In this document: one piece after another, positions 49,101 through 59,329 of the stretch
How the letters are laid out: each line of letters starts with the position of its first letter
Position numbering within the stretch: position 1 is the first letter of the stretch
Notes under the pieces: model-generated
What the model saw: only the letters and a program-made list of their open reading frames with translations
The model's database searches: none
Told to the model about the DNA's origin: nothing
DNA from: Sipunculus nudus
Lineage: Eukaryota > Annelida > Sipuncula > Golfingiida > Sipunculidae
Assembly (NCBI GenBank): GCA_026874595.1
Contig: CM049307.1
Span: 55,013,870 to 55,077,869 of the forward strand
Length of the DNA stretch: 64,000 bases
Direction of reading: 5' to 3'
Translations under genes and position numbers: made by a program

Positions 49101-51455
49101 ATTAACTTAATGGGGCCCCCTGTGTGGAGTACTGCGAGATGTGATCTGAAGCCCTTTTATTTTAGAGCTCCAGGCAACGGAAACGCCTAATAAATAGGTT
49201 ATTTAACACACTTACACGCAGTTTTAAGTCTGCATGCAATACGCCTTGAGAGGCCATATTATTAAATTTATTTTTTCCAACATACTTTTTCATCATCTTA
49301 ATTGTATATTATATAATATTATTGAATGTTTATTCATTTTTCATGCTAGGATTTGTAGGAAATAAGATAGACTTAAGTCGATTTTGTCTCGACCTAGACT
49401 CGGCTACACCCGTCCGTAATCATGTAAAATAGATATCCCGTGACCGGCATTGTATTTGGAGCTAATGCATTTGTGCGATTATTACCTGCGCCAAGGAGTT
49501 TATGTCTTCATATGTGTTTGTTTTAAAGTCAGCAAGAAAAAGGCAGAACTATTTAACCGAATTCCTCTTTTTTCCTTATGTATCCTGCTATAATTTGAGG
49601 ATTTGGGCGTGGTCCAAAAAAGTTATTCCGCTTTAACATTGCCGATAATTCTGCCGTCACACTCTCTCCTGATTTAGATCCCCGACTAGACGCTGTCCTC
49701 GGAGTGCTTTCGTTTCGCATCCCCGCGCCATTTTCGAATCCTTGAAGGTTTATTTCTCTCAGTTTCTCGAAACCGCTAATGGGGCAGCCATTTTGCGTAC
49801 AAACTAAGAGCCGGGCGTCATCGCTAGTTGTTTAAATGCATAAATTAGCAACATAATCAGAAGCATATTTCTATGGCGTTTTCTATACCATTGACTGGAC
49901 ACTTTGGTTCGTGACGCTTATATAAATCAATATGATATGCTTCAGAAGACACATGGGTGGGGCCCTCCTGTCTGATAGTTACGTGTCAGCCGCACGCTCT
50001 GGACACCGGAATATCACGTGATTTTTGTTCTGAACTTATCTGACGCCCGTGTGAGTAAGCATATCAATATACCCACAGCCTGAGGGCACCTGTCGACGGT
50101 CTCATAATAAGTCTATATGATAGCTCCGCCTGTAGTTGACCATGCAGTGAAGATTAATTTTTTTTGCCTTTATGATATAATTACTCTTTATCAGCCCTAT
50201 ATAATTAATAATTTCATGTTTACTATTATACCGCACCTACAGGTTCGTCTTGTTCGCTGTGCAGACCTGGGACAATCTAAAGGAGTATCGATAGAAGCAT
50301 CCCCCCCCCCCCCCCCCCGGCCACGAAAAAGGAACATCCGCTCAAACCCCGGAATAACTCCCCCTTCTTGACAATAAGGACATTTCCTCGAATATCATAA
50401 TTTTCTTTACACCCATCACATGATGAAATTCAAATATTTTTGGCAATTTTTTAACACTATTTAGTTCAAAATTTATATTCAAAATTTATCATGAGATTGA
50501 CAATTAAGAGAGGTTAACAAAGGGTACCTTGTTCTCCACCCATAAAAAAACCGCGTCCCTCTTGGAACATTGGACCAGCAATTGGTACTATATAAAGGCA
50601 CGTCATTAATGCAATAGATACAATAAAGTATTAAATTTAGTTAACACTGTAAACAAAAGAACCACGACAAAATGTTATGATAAGAAAAGAGATATTTTAA
50701 TGTTAAAGTAAGATCTGATGTTGATGATACCTTATATTTAATACTGGTTACATGTCCAAAGAATGCTTAACGGATCATGTCTAGCGCCTGTTGACATACA
50801 CTGACAATATTTTATAAAATTGACAAAAGTGTTTATTGCAGCAGAGGCGGGACTTTCGCACCCAGAAAATACTTTTTTATTTCTGTATATGGTCATTAAA
50901 ACTCTGATGATACATGATGAAACCTCTTTATACGAGAATCTCGATAGAACGGTCCCTTGTTCCCTTGGACAGAAACGTACCAAATGTATACAGTAATAAG
51001 TGTACCCTCAAACACAGGAAAAATTAAAAAAAACTTACCCCTTCATCGGCCCTTATTCAAAGTTCTACTTTCTATAAGGTTACATTTCAAAGGGCTCCCT
51101 TAACCCTCGCTCACTTCTGACTATCGACCTTGGTTCCTATGCTCCATCCATATGCACAAGTGTTTGTTTATTCACCGTTCAGTGATAAAATCTCGAATAG
51201 GAAGAGTCACACTAATAACTGTGACAGAGTGACTCTGATAACTGTAATAGTAAAATGAAACTGTAATTATAACTAATAACTGAGGTTTTTTTCGCTATAA
51301 CTTTCTAAAAATTGTAATTACACGAGGAAGGGAAAGGGATATGCATGAATTACCTTGATATCATACAAGTTTATTTTAATATTTAATACTTTAATACCAT
51401 GTATTTACATAAAGCGGAGACCAGTCTCTGAACGCCAATTAATCAAGTTACGTTT

Positions 51456-51457
<2 letters not shown>
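46131..51457. other. Intergenic DNA, one probable dispersed repeat pair, C18 tract
   Basis: No gene seen. Segments at about 46590-47270 and 49600-49820 share GGGCGTGGTCCAAAAA and a CAGCCATTTTGCG-like (GCTGCCATTTTGCG) phrase and may be copies of one element. A C18 run lies at 50301-50318. All frames are short and unrecognised. Confidence 0.42.

Positions 51458-51524
<67 letters not shown>
51458..51524. repeat. (TA)n microsatellite, insertion target
   Basis: About 67 bases of TA repeat directly before the LTR-like element. TA-rich sequence resumes after it at 51909. Confidence 0.93.
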
Positions 51525-51528
<4 letters not shown>

Positions 51529-51890
51529 ACCGTCTCCTACTCGTACCAGAGAGCAGCTTGACAATAACGACTCAGTACTTGGGAGGAATAGTCGTTTATT
51601 CAGTTGTGGATTCAGTAGTATGATGTTCAATGTGGTTTCCTGTGCTAGGAATCATGTAAACAATAACTGTACAAACGTGTCAGCAAGGTGTGTGAACAGC
51701 TCGATACGGAGTAACAACGTGTTACATGTGCAACAGACCAGGAGCTAATGAGGAATGACAACTTCCGGGCAGGTAATTTGTGACCAGTTAAAGAATTCAC
51801 GATAGGTGGCAGCACAGAGTAACAATAAAACAGTTCTGGCTACAGCAAAGTTAAATGAAATGTGAAGATCAATACAATTAAACCGTAACA
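51525..51890 (-). mobile_element. Probable solo LTR of a second family, in (TA)n
   Basis: The element begins TGTAACCG and ends CCGTAACA, giving TG...CA and inverted termini. On the - strand it has an AATAAA signal (AACTGAATAAACGACT region, complement of about 51594-51605) as in an LTR R region. It lies between TA repeats. A (CA)n tract at 51889-51908 follows, so the true right end may be at 51908 with TATAT as target duplication. No internal retroelement sequence is attached. It differs in sequence from the LTR at 20 kb. Confidence 0.55.
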
Positions 51891-51919
51891 CACACACACA
51901 CACACACATATATATATTT

Positions 51920-52585
51920 ATGTATATATATATACTTTGGATAACATTATGAGAGGTTTATTCTATCTATTGTAGAGTTCATGAATACCAAAACCGCCCT
52001 CGTTTTTCCCTGATGCGCTGCAGGGAAACTTCCACAGATTCTGTTCTAAAACTGTACACAATGTGTATATAAGGCTCAAGGGAAGTGCTTCCCGCAATTC
52101 ACTCTTGTAGTTGGATGAGACTGTGGCGGGACATTGCAGTTATATATAGGCGATGACCTTTACGTTAACAGGCTGATTCTACAACGTAACAGTTTACCCA
52201 TCACTGCTCATTTCTTTGTAATGACTCATTTTATCTAGTTTAACATTTCTACTCCTTCACTAAAATTGTTTCCCAAAGACAGAACGAAATTTTCGATGAA
52301 CTGAGAGAAAATAGCTGAATCAGGGTAATTAAAATCACCTAAAACCACGCTTCAGTTTATCTATCCTTAGTGAACGTGGGTGTTTTTTTATAACCGTATT
52401 AAAAGTAACTTCGGGTGCAAATAATATCCGTGTGTAAGTGATCGTATTTTTGGTGCAGGTAAACGTTTCCCTTTTTAAATTCTGACAACTATATATCTTG
52501 TACATCTGACATATCCCAGTGCGGTTTTGGATTACTTAACAGGGCTGGTGTCAACAAGGCTCTGTGTATCACACCTTCAGGTTCT
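51920..52585. other. Intergenic DNA, no gene seen
   Basis: AT-rich. No repeat or coding feature is recognised. Confidence 0.4.
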
Positions 52586-52589
52586 GGAT

Positions 52590-52812
52590 GTTTAATCCTC
52601 CCTTTTGTTGGGGTCAAAGCACCGAAATACCTCCAAAGGCGCACTCGTTTGTAAGTAAAACTAGACTGTGGGGCACAGTCTTCCCATTAGGTCTGCAGAG
52701 CGCTCAACCTGTATGAGGGTTTAACGTTACAAATCTCATCGCTCCTCGTCTGAGATTGGGATTTAAGATCTTCAGGCTTAGGGTCTTGTGCTCTACTACA
52801 AGACAACATAGG
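52590..52812 (-). mobile_element. tRNA-derived SINE (family A), decayed reverse copy
   Basis: Read on -, the head has TAGTAGAGCACAAGACCCTA (A-box region) and a damaged B-box region (TTAAATCCCAATCTCAG). The body has AGTTTTACTTACAAACGAGT and GCGCCTTTGGAGGTATTTCG, matching family A. The 3' end is missing and no duplication is visible. Confidence 0.68.
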
Positions 52813-53402
52813 CGATCTTATAGTGCTTTGACAAGAACGCTTATTTATCTGGTTAAATTCATTGTTTTAACTCTATATTTTCTTGGTCTTGTTGTCAGCT
52901 TTCTTTCCAGGCATATAAAAACTGGTCCCCGAGGGAACAAGTATACTTTGGAAGGATATATAGATGAGACAATATCCTCTTTTGAATAACTTACCTGCAT
53001 TTCTGTATGTGTCACTTCCTATAATTAAAACATACTTAAAAGATATAACTAATTAAGTCAATATCGCATTTTGATTAATTCATCTGCAATGCCATGTGTC
53101 TGTTTAATTCCACTGCATTGTTCACTTGCATCTGTACTATAATAATGGTTGAAAAGGGAAAGTTCATGTTGATACGAGCAGAACGCGTATTCAGGCACGA
53201 GACGATAAACCATTCACTTCCATGCAATTGACAAAAAGGTTGTATATTGTTTCATAACCTTTACTGAACGTTGTATAATTCACATTTTGAACGCACGTGC
53301 GCACGTGGATTCTTATCACATCGGAAGACCACCACAATAATAACTTATAAGGAGAAGGTACCTGCATCCATCAGTGGACGCGGCCACATTTTCCATCTAA
53401 TC
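52813..53402. other. Upstream region of the lipocalin gene
   Basis: No earlier coding exon is seen. An in-frame ATG at 53271 extends exon 1 upstream, but its product lacks a signal peptide, so the ATG at 53403 is preferred. No convincing TATA box or initiator could be placed. Confidence 0.35.
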
Positions 53403-53525
53403 ATGAACAAGTTAGCACTCTCAGTTTTTCTCGGCCCGGTGGCTTTGGCAAAAGTGCAGTCTCAGGAACTCCCGCCAACGGTAGATGCCGTCAACATCCC
53501 TAAGTATATCGGCCGCTGGTACCAG
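53403..53525 (+). CDS. Lipocalin exon 1: signal peptide and G-x-W motif
   Basis: Forty-one codons, ending in phase 0 at TACCAG|GTGAGT. The start ATG at 53403 opens a signal peptide, MNKLALSVFLGPVALA, with cleavage probably near KVQSQ. The mature N-terminus runs PTVDAVNIPKYIGRWYQ, in which G-R-W is the diagnostic lipocalin motif of strand A. The same frame is open back to 53271, but that longer start buries the signal peptide. Confidence 0.87.
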
Positions 53526-56500
53526 GTGAGTTGTCATGGTTTATTTTCTTTATTTTTAACATTATATTGACATTATTATTGTTTTGTCGTTGTTAATATT
53601 CATTATTGCGCCTGCATACATGCCTTTGTCTAAATTTCCAAGCCATAAACCGAAATTTATGTTAAATGCTTTCTATAATATAATTTTTTTGTAAAATTAT
53701 TATGATATCTTTTATATAAATGGGGTTTATGGTCAAGTGACATTTATGCAAGATGACGAACTCATAAAGTACGCGTAGCATAGCTCTTGCTTCAAATTCA
53801 AACACGGCTTTGCTGTGCCTCCACTCTGAATAAAAATTTACAAGGCTTCATATGCACGCTCTTCCCCCCGAAGAGTCAGTCGAAAATGGTCAATGATCTT
53901 TATCAAACTTCCTAGCGGGATGAATCCCTCTTGTAGCGATCGCTAAGGAAATGTTTAAAGAAAAATGTCCATGGTTAAAAAAAAGGTATTAGGTCATGTT
54001 GTTTATATATAATACTATATGGTAGGCGCGACGTTAGTTTCCTTTGAAATAATAATCTAATCAGGATTATTCCTGAAAGAAAGCTAGAGTAACCTGAGCC
54101 GAAAACTTTTATTTGGTGTTCCATTGAATAACCAAAATTTGGCAAAGGTAAGCAAATCACTGAAATATAAATATCTTTTTACATGATTTGTTTTACATTC
54201 CCCTCAGGCCTATGCCAGCGAAACAGTAGTGTAAGTGTAAGTACATTAGAGATATACGTTTCCAATGCTAATCGTGTCTCGATATAAAGAAAAAATGTAA
54301 AAGGTAAACTTGGGGTTTATAGTCTGATATCACCGACGGTGTAAGTCTCCTCCGGCATTTCATTCTGTCTTCCTGGTTTATCGGGATTGTTCATTCTTGT
54401 AGCTTTTCTCGGCCGCCTGGGGAGCAAACAACCAAAGATGCCATATTGGGCGCTAGATGGTCATTCTTAATTTGTTTGTTACCCATAACCAGTAAACAAT
54501 AACTCCTCAGTGGAGAGAGCGCACCCTTGTGGTAAAGCCTTTGGCTGGGGGCCCAAGGCTGAAGGGGTCCAGTGTGGTCACATGTGTACAACCCCAACAC
54601 GCTGCACAAATGTTTTTGGGAATTGTCACCAGTTTTAAATTTGCACCACTGTTGAGTAAAACATAATGTTATGTAGACCTTTACAAAGAAGATTGAGTCT
54701 CGGACTGTCAACTTTTTTATGCACTTGAAAGCATAACATTGCGTGGCCATCATGAAACGTAAATGCTTAATAATTTAACACAGTTTAACCATTTCCCCTC
54801 TTTTTCGCAGTTGCACCGTTCCCATCCGATACTGACTTTATACCACTTATATAGTTTATATGTTGCCTAACCGTGCCTTAACAGTGCCTTTTAATCTAGA
54901 GTTCATTTCTGTTGTTCATGAAGAGCTTACCAAATCGTTCCAGACAACTATAATTCTTTGGCAGCAAGAGGACACCCGACACCACCTGTCTATTTTGATT
55001 AATGTGGATATGTTGACTCTGTTGGCACAAATGAATGGCGGAATGACAAGTTTGTTAGAAAATACTGACACCTGCCCTCGGGGGAAATCAGTTAAAGTGT
55101 ATATTCATATTTTCTGGTGATAGGAGATTTTTTGTAACGACTGTTTAGTATAATTAGTTATGATACTATTACATCTGGATTTTTCAATTAACCATGACGA
55201 GGGTTATTGCCTGGGATGTGTCACATTACGAACCACTTCCACTTGGGCACTATGGGGCGACCTTTAAAAAATGTCAAACTTTAAAATGAAAAACTGTTAC
55301 ATTTAAAGGAAACACCTCCGGTGTTTTTTTTACATGCTTATAAAATATTACTTATTCCATAAATTTGTTACCACAGAAACACCCATGTTCATGTAATTTG
55401 CCTTGAAACAATTATGATTCAACGCATTTGAACGGAAAACATTACCCTCCTCTAACATTTACACTTAAAACGTTGGTGTATGTAGAAGAACCGATGCATT
55501 ATGGGGTTTAAAATGTTATGCCTATAACCTCGAACCACAAGAGTCGTTCCCTTGTGAGCCCGATCCAGCGCAGTGTGAAATTTTCTGTCGAATATGCATA
55601 GGAATTTATACTTATGAGATATCGAAAACTCTTTCCGCTGGACGCTAATGGAGGCCGAATAATTTGGGACACCTTCTAAATATTCCTATATGTCCAACTG
55701 TTAGAGAAAACATGTAGTACAATACTAAAAACAAGTCGAAAAGCAGTACTGAGAAATACTAATACCTTAAAATAAGGTTTGTGAAATATTTAAAGACGGT
55801 TTTTCTGGTTTCAGACTCGGTTACTCAACCACTCTGACTGTTTGGAACGCTCAGCGTCTGTTTAACGGTACCGGACCGTATGATGAAATCAGAGGATACG
55901 CTTACATCATCGACCCCAGTGACCCCGGCAAACTGGAAGTGGAGTTGGACGGTGTTCCCTTTGCTGCTCCGTGTAAGTCACGTGACCTGATGCAGTAATT
56001 TGAACATATATCCTTTGTAATTTTGGTTGTCTGATGTAATTAATCATTTAAGTAAATCTCCTTTGTATAAAATAATAGCTCAAGAGACAAATGCCCAAGG
56101 TTTAATATCTGCAATTTTCTTCCTTAAACCATACAATGCCCGATAAAAAAAAACAAAGAAAGGCATATTTATATGGGTATGTGAAATTAGAAACAAAATT
56201 TTGAACCTGTTGTAGAATATAATAACAAATAAAGAAATAATGTTTATCTGAACTTATTGAAGTCACTGATGCTTTGAGAAATATCCAACGTGTTTCGTCT
56301 ATTTGTCTTTCATATTACTTAATTATGAACCCCTTGCCACAAAAACACCCATGTTTATATAATTTGCCTTGAAGCAATTCTTGTCTATCATATTTGAACG
56401 GACAACATTACCTTCTTCATTAAATCTACCTACGCCGCTGGTGTATTTAGAAGCGCCGGGGCATTGTGGATGGCAGATACTGACGCCCACAAACCCTATC

Positions 56501-56822
56501 TAGCAAAGTCGTACTCTTGAAAGTCAGATTTTGCGCAGTTCGATGTCTGTCAGGACTAACGGTTATTATTTCATTATATCCAGACTGGATCTTCAAGCTG
56601 GGACCTGAGACCTTCGGTCCTGACGGTCAATATCAATACGCCATCATCAGTGAGCCCACCCAGGCGGTCCTGTTCGTTCTAGCACGTGACATGGCCTTCT
56701 TCAAGGCCAACTACGACCAGGAGGTCCGCGCCTGGCTGGAGGAAAACGGCTGGAATGACGAACTGAGACGGCCCATGGAAACGTACCAAGGAGCTGACTG
56801 TATCTACCCGCCATCCTCTTAA
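53403..56822 (+). CDS. Apolipoprotein-D-like secreted lipocalin (gene span; model incomplete)
   Basis: Lipocalins are eight-stranded beta barrels that carry small hydrophobic ligands (retinoids, steroids, bilins, lipids) outside the cell; apoD-like members are widespread in invertebrates. Readable coding exons are 53403-53525, 54208-54230, 55815-55972 and 56584-56822, together about 180 codons. Exons 1, 2, 4 and 5 have GT-AG boundaries with compatible phases. Evidence includes an N-terminal signal peptide, the G-R-W-Y motif (strand A) and A-P-Y-W-I (apoD family). ApoD proteins are about 190-200 residues, so about 15-20 residues are missing, corresponding to the T-F-E/C-V-T-A region of strand B. 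Skipping directly from exon 2 to exon 4 would keep frame. A poly(A) signal follows. Confidence 0.85.
54208..54230 (+). CDS. Lipocalin exon 2 (micro-exon)
   Basis: Acceptor TTTTACATTCCCCTCAG precedes GCC TAT GCC AGC GAA ACA GTA GT, followed by the donor GTAAGT. It encodes AYASETV plus the first two bases of the next codon. Y-A-S following W-Y-Q fits the apoD family, where W-Y-x-x-Y-A-S-like sequence is common. The alternative downstream GTAAGT at 54237 would add an in-frame stop, so the first donor is chosen. At 23 bases it is unusually short. Confidence 0.7.
55815..55972 (+). CDS. Lipocalin exon 4 (barrel core)
   Basis: Acceptor TTTTCTGGTTTCAG, donor GTAAGT at 55973. It begins with one base completing a codon, then 52 codons and one base over. 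It encodes LGYSTTLTVWNAQR, then FNGTGPYDEIRGYAYII, then DPGKLEVELDGVPFAAP. This matches apoD strands C to E (V-x-N-x-x-R, G-x-A and K-L-x-V-x-x blocks). N-G-T is a possible N-glycosylation sequon. It contains no cysteine. Confidence 0.85.
56584..56822 (+). CDS. Lipocalin exon 5 and stop
   Basis: Acceptor ATATCCAG precedes AC, which joins the T left by exon 4 to make TAC; this yields the A-P-Y-W-I motif across the junction. The exon encodes WIFKLGPETFGPDGQYQYAI, then FVLARDMAFF with the ARD/ARN block typical of the family, then a C-terminal helix and GADCIYPPSS with the stop TAA at 56820-56822. The single cysteine normally pairs with one in the strand-B exon, which is the region I cannot find. 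Confidence 0.87.
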
Positions 56823-56839
56823 TGTTACATGTATTTTTT

Positions 56840-56845
56840 ATTAAA
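56840..56845 (+). terminator. Poly(A) signal of the lipocalin gene
   Basis: ATTAAA occurs 18 bases after the stop codon, with a GT-rich stretch (GTCGTGTGTGTG) just downstream at about 56866, the usual arrangement of a cleavage and polyadenylation site. Confidence 0.7.
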
Positions 56846-56879
56846 CATTATTTATTCAGGAAAAGGTCGTGTGTGTGTT

Positions 56880-57577
56880 TTAGGAGTGGGTCGATGACCT
56901 TTTGCTAGCATTGCGTACTGCATGAGGATCTGAAAGATTAGATGCTATTGAGACATCTGAAATGCGGGTTTTCTCTGAATAGGGCAAGAAATAATCCATA
57001 TGTCATAATTAAACCTCCGCCAGGGGCGAGCTGTTATTTTATCCCCAATGTTACTCGGTTTGGCTAATGTGTTGTTTTATTTGCCTGGTAGCAAGTTTAC
57101 GCAAAATATTATAAGCATTTGATCATATGTCAAGATTAACGCCTAAGTAACAATCCAATTGTTGGGGTAATCTGGATCATTATAATATGTTTTTAATTCG
57201 AAGGAATTTTATATCATTGTTAGATGTGGCAATATCTTTGTCTCGGCCGAGGTTTGAACCATTCATTGGTATAGGGGACTATCTGAAAGACATTCTGGTG
57301 GAGGTATCCATGTAGGCTCATAACAGAGTCCTAGTTTGTAGGCAAGTTAAGCGTTTTTTTTTCATCTGCCTTGTATAAAGAATTTGCGCGATTTAAGGCT
57401 TACTCTCTGTTTTTATTAATGATCTAAGAGCAATCCCTGTTAACAAAAGTTGTAATAACGACGTGTTTTAAATGTTGACAAACTAGAGAAACACATAACC
57501 TAAGCTGGTAGGTTGCATATATGCGGAGGCAGTAAGTTCATTTATTGCAAAACGCCATTTGAAAAGCTCTGACTTAC
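56880..57577. other. Intergenic DNA, no gene seen
   Basis: Follows the lipocalin cleavage site. No exon or repeat is recognised. Confidence 0.4.
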
Positions 57578-57686
57578 CTGACTTGCTTCTAGATGCTTTT
57601 GTTGAATTGGTTTGATTATTTTGGCCCACATATAATAAACACGCTGAAATAAACAAAACAAGCAGCCTGCGTGCAGCAATATCCAC
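57578..57686 (-). CDS. Possible first exon of a small secreted protein
   Basis: Read on -, ATG at 57686 opens MDIAARRLLVLFISACLLYV, a good signal-peptide profile: basic start and a hydrophobic core with small residues near a cleavage region, followed by GQNNQTNSTKASRSKS, rich in polar residues with an NQT and an NST sequon. The reading is followed at 57577 by a perfect donor, CAG|GTAAGT, in phase 1. A TATTTATA element lies about 50 bases upstream on the - strand. No downstream exon could be assigned, no family is recognised, and a chance ORF is possible. Confidence 0.3.
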
Positions 57687-57989
57687 GTTTTCTGGCCTAT
57701 TTTTATGAAAGCTCCAAGGGATTACCTATAGTATAAATAGGTCAGATAGGTGATTAGGCCCCTTTAAAAGGGTGATTCTCGAGGCTTTTGTTAATATTTT
57801 ATAAATGTTCCATAAAGATTACCAGAAGGAGATCGGACTGAAGCCTTCAGATGCTTCATCTTATCGTATAAATTCCATCATTCCTCGCTAAGATCATTGC
57901 CCCATGGGTGAGCCATCTCCACCCAGGAGCGGCAGACAAAATGTAGAATCGATCACCCTAATGCGTGTGTAAGAGGTGTGTTAGAGTGT

Positions 57990-58245
57990 ATGCTACAAGA
58001 GGAAGCTTCAATTAAGCGCTCGGCTCTCTCCGTTGGTGACCTGGGTTCGACCCTCGGAGTCGCCATGAGAGTGAGTGGTATTGACCCGTCCAAGGTCCGT
58101 GGTTTTCTCCGGGTCCTCCGGTTTCCTCCACCTCTACAGACTACCGAACGCCACCATTCGAGCCGTGGAGAGTGCGTCGTATTAGTTATTATGACTAGTT
58201 GTAAAGTACATGTAAAATAAATAAAGTTTAAAGTTGTGTAAGAGT
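57990..58245 (+). mobile_element. tRNA-like SINE with GGTTTTCTCCGGGTCC core
   Basis: The B-box-like GGTTCGACCC is followed by GGTTTTCTCCGGGTCCTCCG and GTTTCCTCC, a core phrase I recognise from widespread animal SINEs, and an A-rich tail with AAATAAATAAAG. A similar reverse-complement fragment is near 37810. The 80- and 105-codon frames across it are not genes. Confidence 0.65.
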
Positions 58246-58289
58246 AAACTTCAAGAATAAACAGGCCCAAAAGCCAAGATGGCGAAGGG

Positions 58290-58329
58290 TATAGTCTGAT
58301 GATACTCTTAAGAGTGATATCAGACTATA
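58290..58329. repeat. Forty-base palindrome
   Basis: TATAGTCTGATGATACTCTT followed by its near reverse complement ending ATCAGACTATA forms a stem with few mismatches. GGTTTATAGTCTGATATCAC near 54315-54334, inside the lipocalin intron, matches half of it, so it is probably the end of a short inverted-repeat element. Confidence 0.75.
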
Positions 58330-59111
58330 AACCCAACTTTTGTAATCTCTTCGTATAAAATTTAGAATGTTTAACCATCAAAAAGCTTCTTCCTTGTTTT
58401 TTTTTGTTAAAGAAAACATTTGACAATTATTTAATCATTCCTAGCCTAGAAAAAGGAAAGATTAAGAGTACCAGCTATGCTACGCCCTTATTCTAATTTA
58501 AATAATTATTGTACGATATTTTTATCTATGTATAAGAGACCACGTGCGCTGTTATAGCGCGGTAAATTCTAATCCTCTTATCAAAGGCGCCATTATATAC
58601 CCTTATGTACTGGAGAAGAACGGGACCTGTTTTAGCGAATACCGCCATAATTTAGCACTTACAGTATATATAATGTTAAGCTACCCACTGTCGCAATAAT
58701 TTTAAGTATTAGCTTTAAAGCATTAATTTATGTTCTTAAGTATCACAGCCAATAAAAAATGTATTTCATAAATATTTATAAATTTATGGTTATATTTTAT
58801 TTAATACTCATATAACTCTGGTTTAGATTCTATCGGAATTCGAATAAATATATATAAGGGGTTAATACGTGTTATGGCATCCTAATCATATATGTAGATG
58901 TGAAGCAACACGGGCACCGTCTTTTGACATGCTCGGGTATATAAGGGTATTTAATTTTGAATTGTTACAAAAAATGAAAACCTTTTTTTTTTGTATTTTA
59001 TGCCATTACCATATCACATTATTAGAAATCTCGTCAATTTATGATTATTTTCTCAGATTGAAATGTAAGGGTCAGTATTAAGTGTTTACACAACTGACTG
59101 ATTTGTTTTAG

Positions 59112-59209
59112 GATGCCGTCCATGGTCACTGATTGCTCTAAGGGCAAACTTAGATCTTCTCCGTCTTACAGCCATCAGACGCTCTGACCCCAAGAACAGT
59201 GCGTCTTAG
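59112..59209 (+). CDS. Possible terminal exon, unknown protein
   Basis: A pyrimidine-rich acceptor TTGTTTTAG at 59103-59111 is followed by GA plus 31 codons and TAG. The frame reads CRPWSLIALRANLDLLRLTA, then IRRSDPKNSAS. AATAAA at 59314-59319 follows about 105 bases later. A leading cysteine and dibasic RR would suit a processed secreted peptide, but I recognise no family, and no upstream exon with matching phase was found. Confidence 0.22.
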
Positions 59210-59329
59210 CCGTGAATACAAGACCCAATTACATTATTGTTGACATATTTATTTGCTTTTATTTAAACCATCAAGTCCAGGTGTAAAATAAGTCTTAATA
59301 GTTGTATGAAAAAAATAAACATAACATGT

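Noticed and set aside
54811-54856. Lipocalin exon 3
   Set aside because: A good acceptor at 54810 gives only seven codons with one cysteine before TGA, with no donor in frame. It remains a candidate only if the sequence has an error.
54860-55120. 86-codon intronic frame as an alternative lipocalin exon
   Set aside because: It shows no lipocalin motif, and no matching acceptor-donor pair with phase 2 was found.
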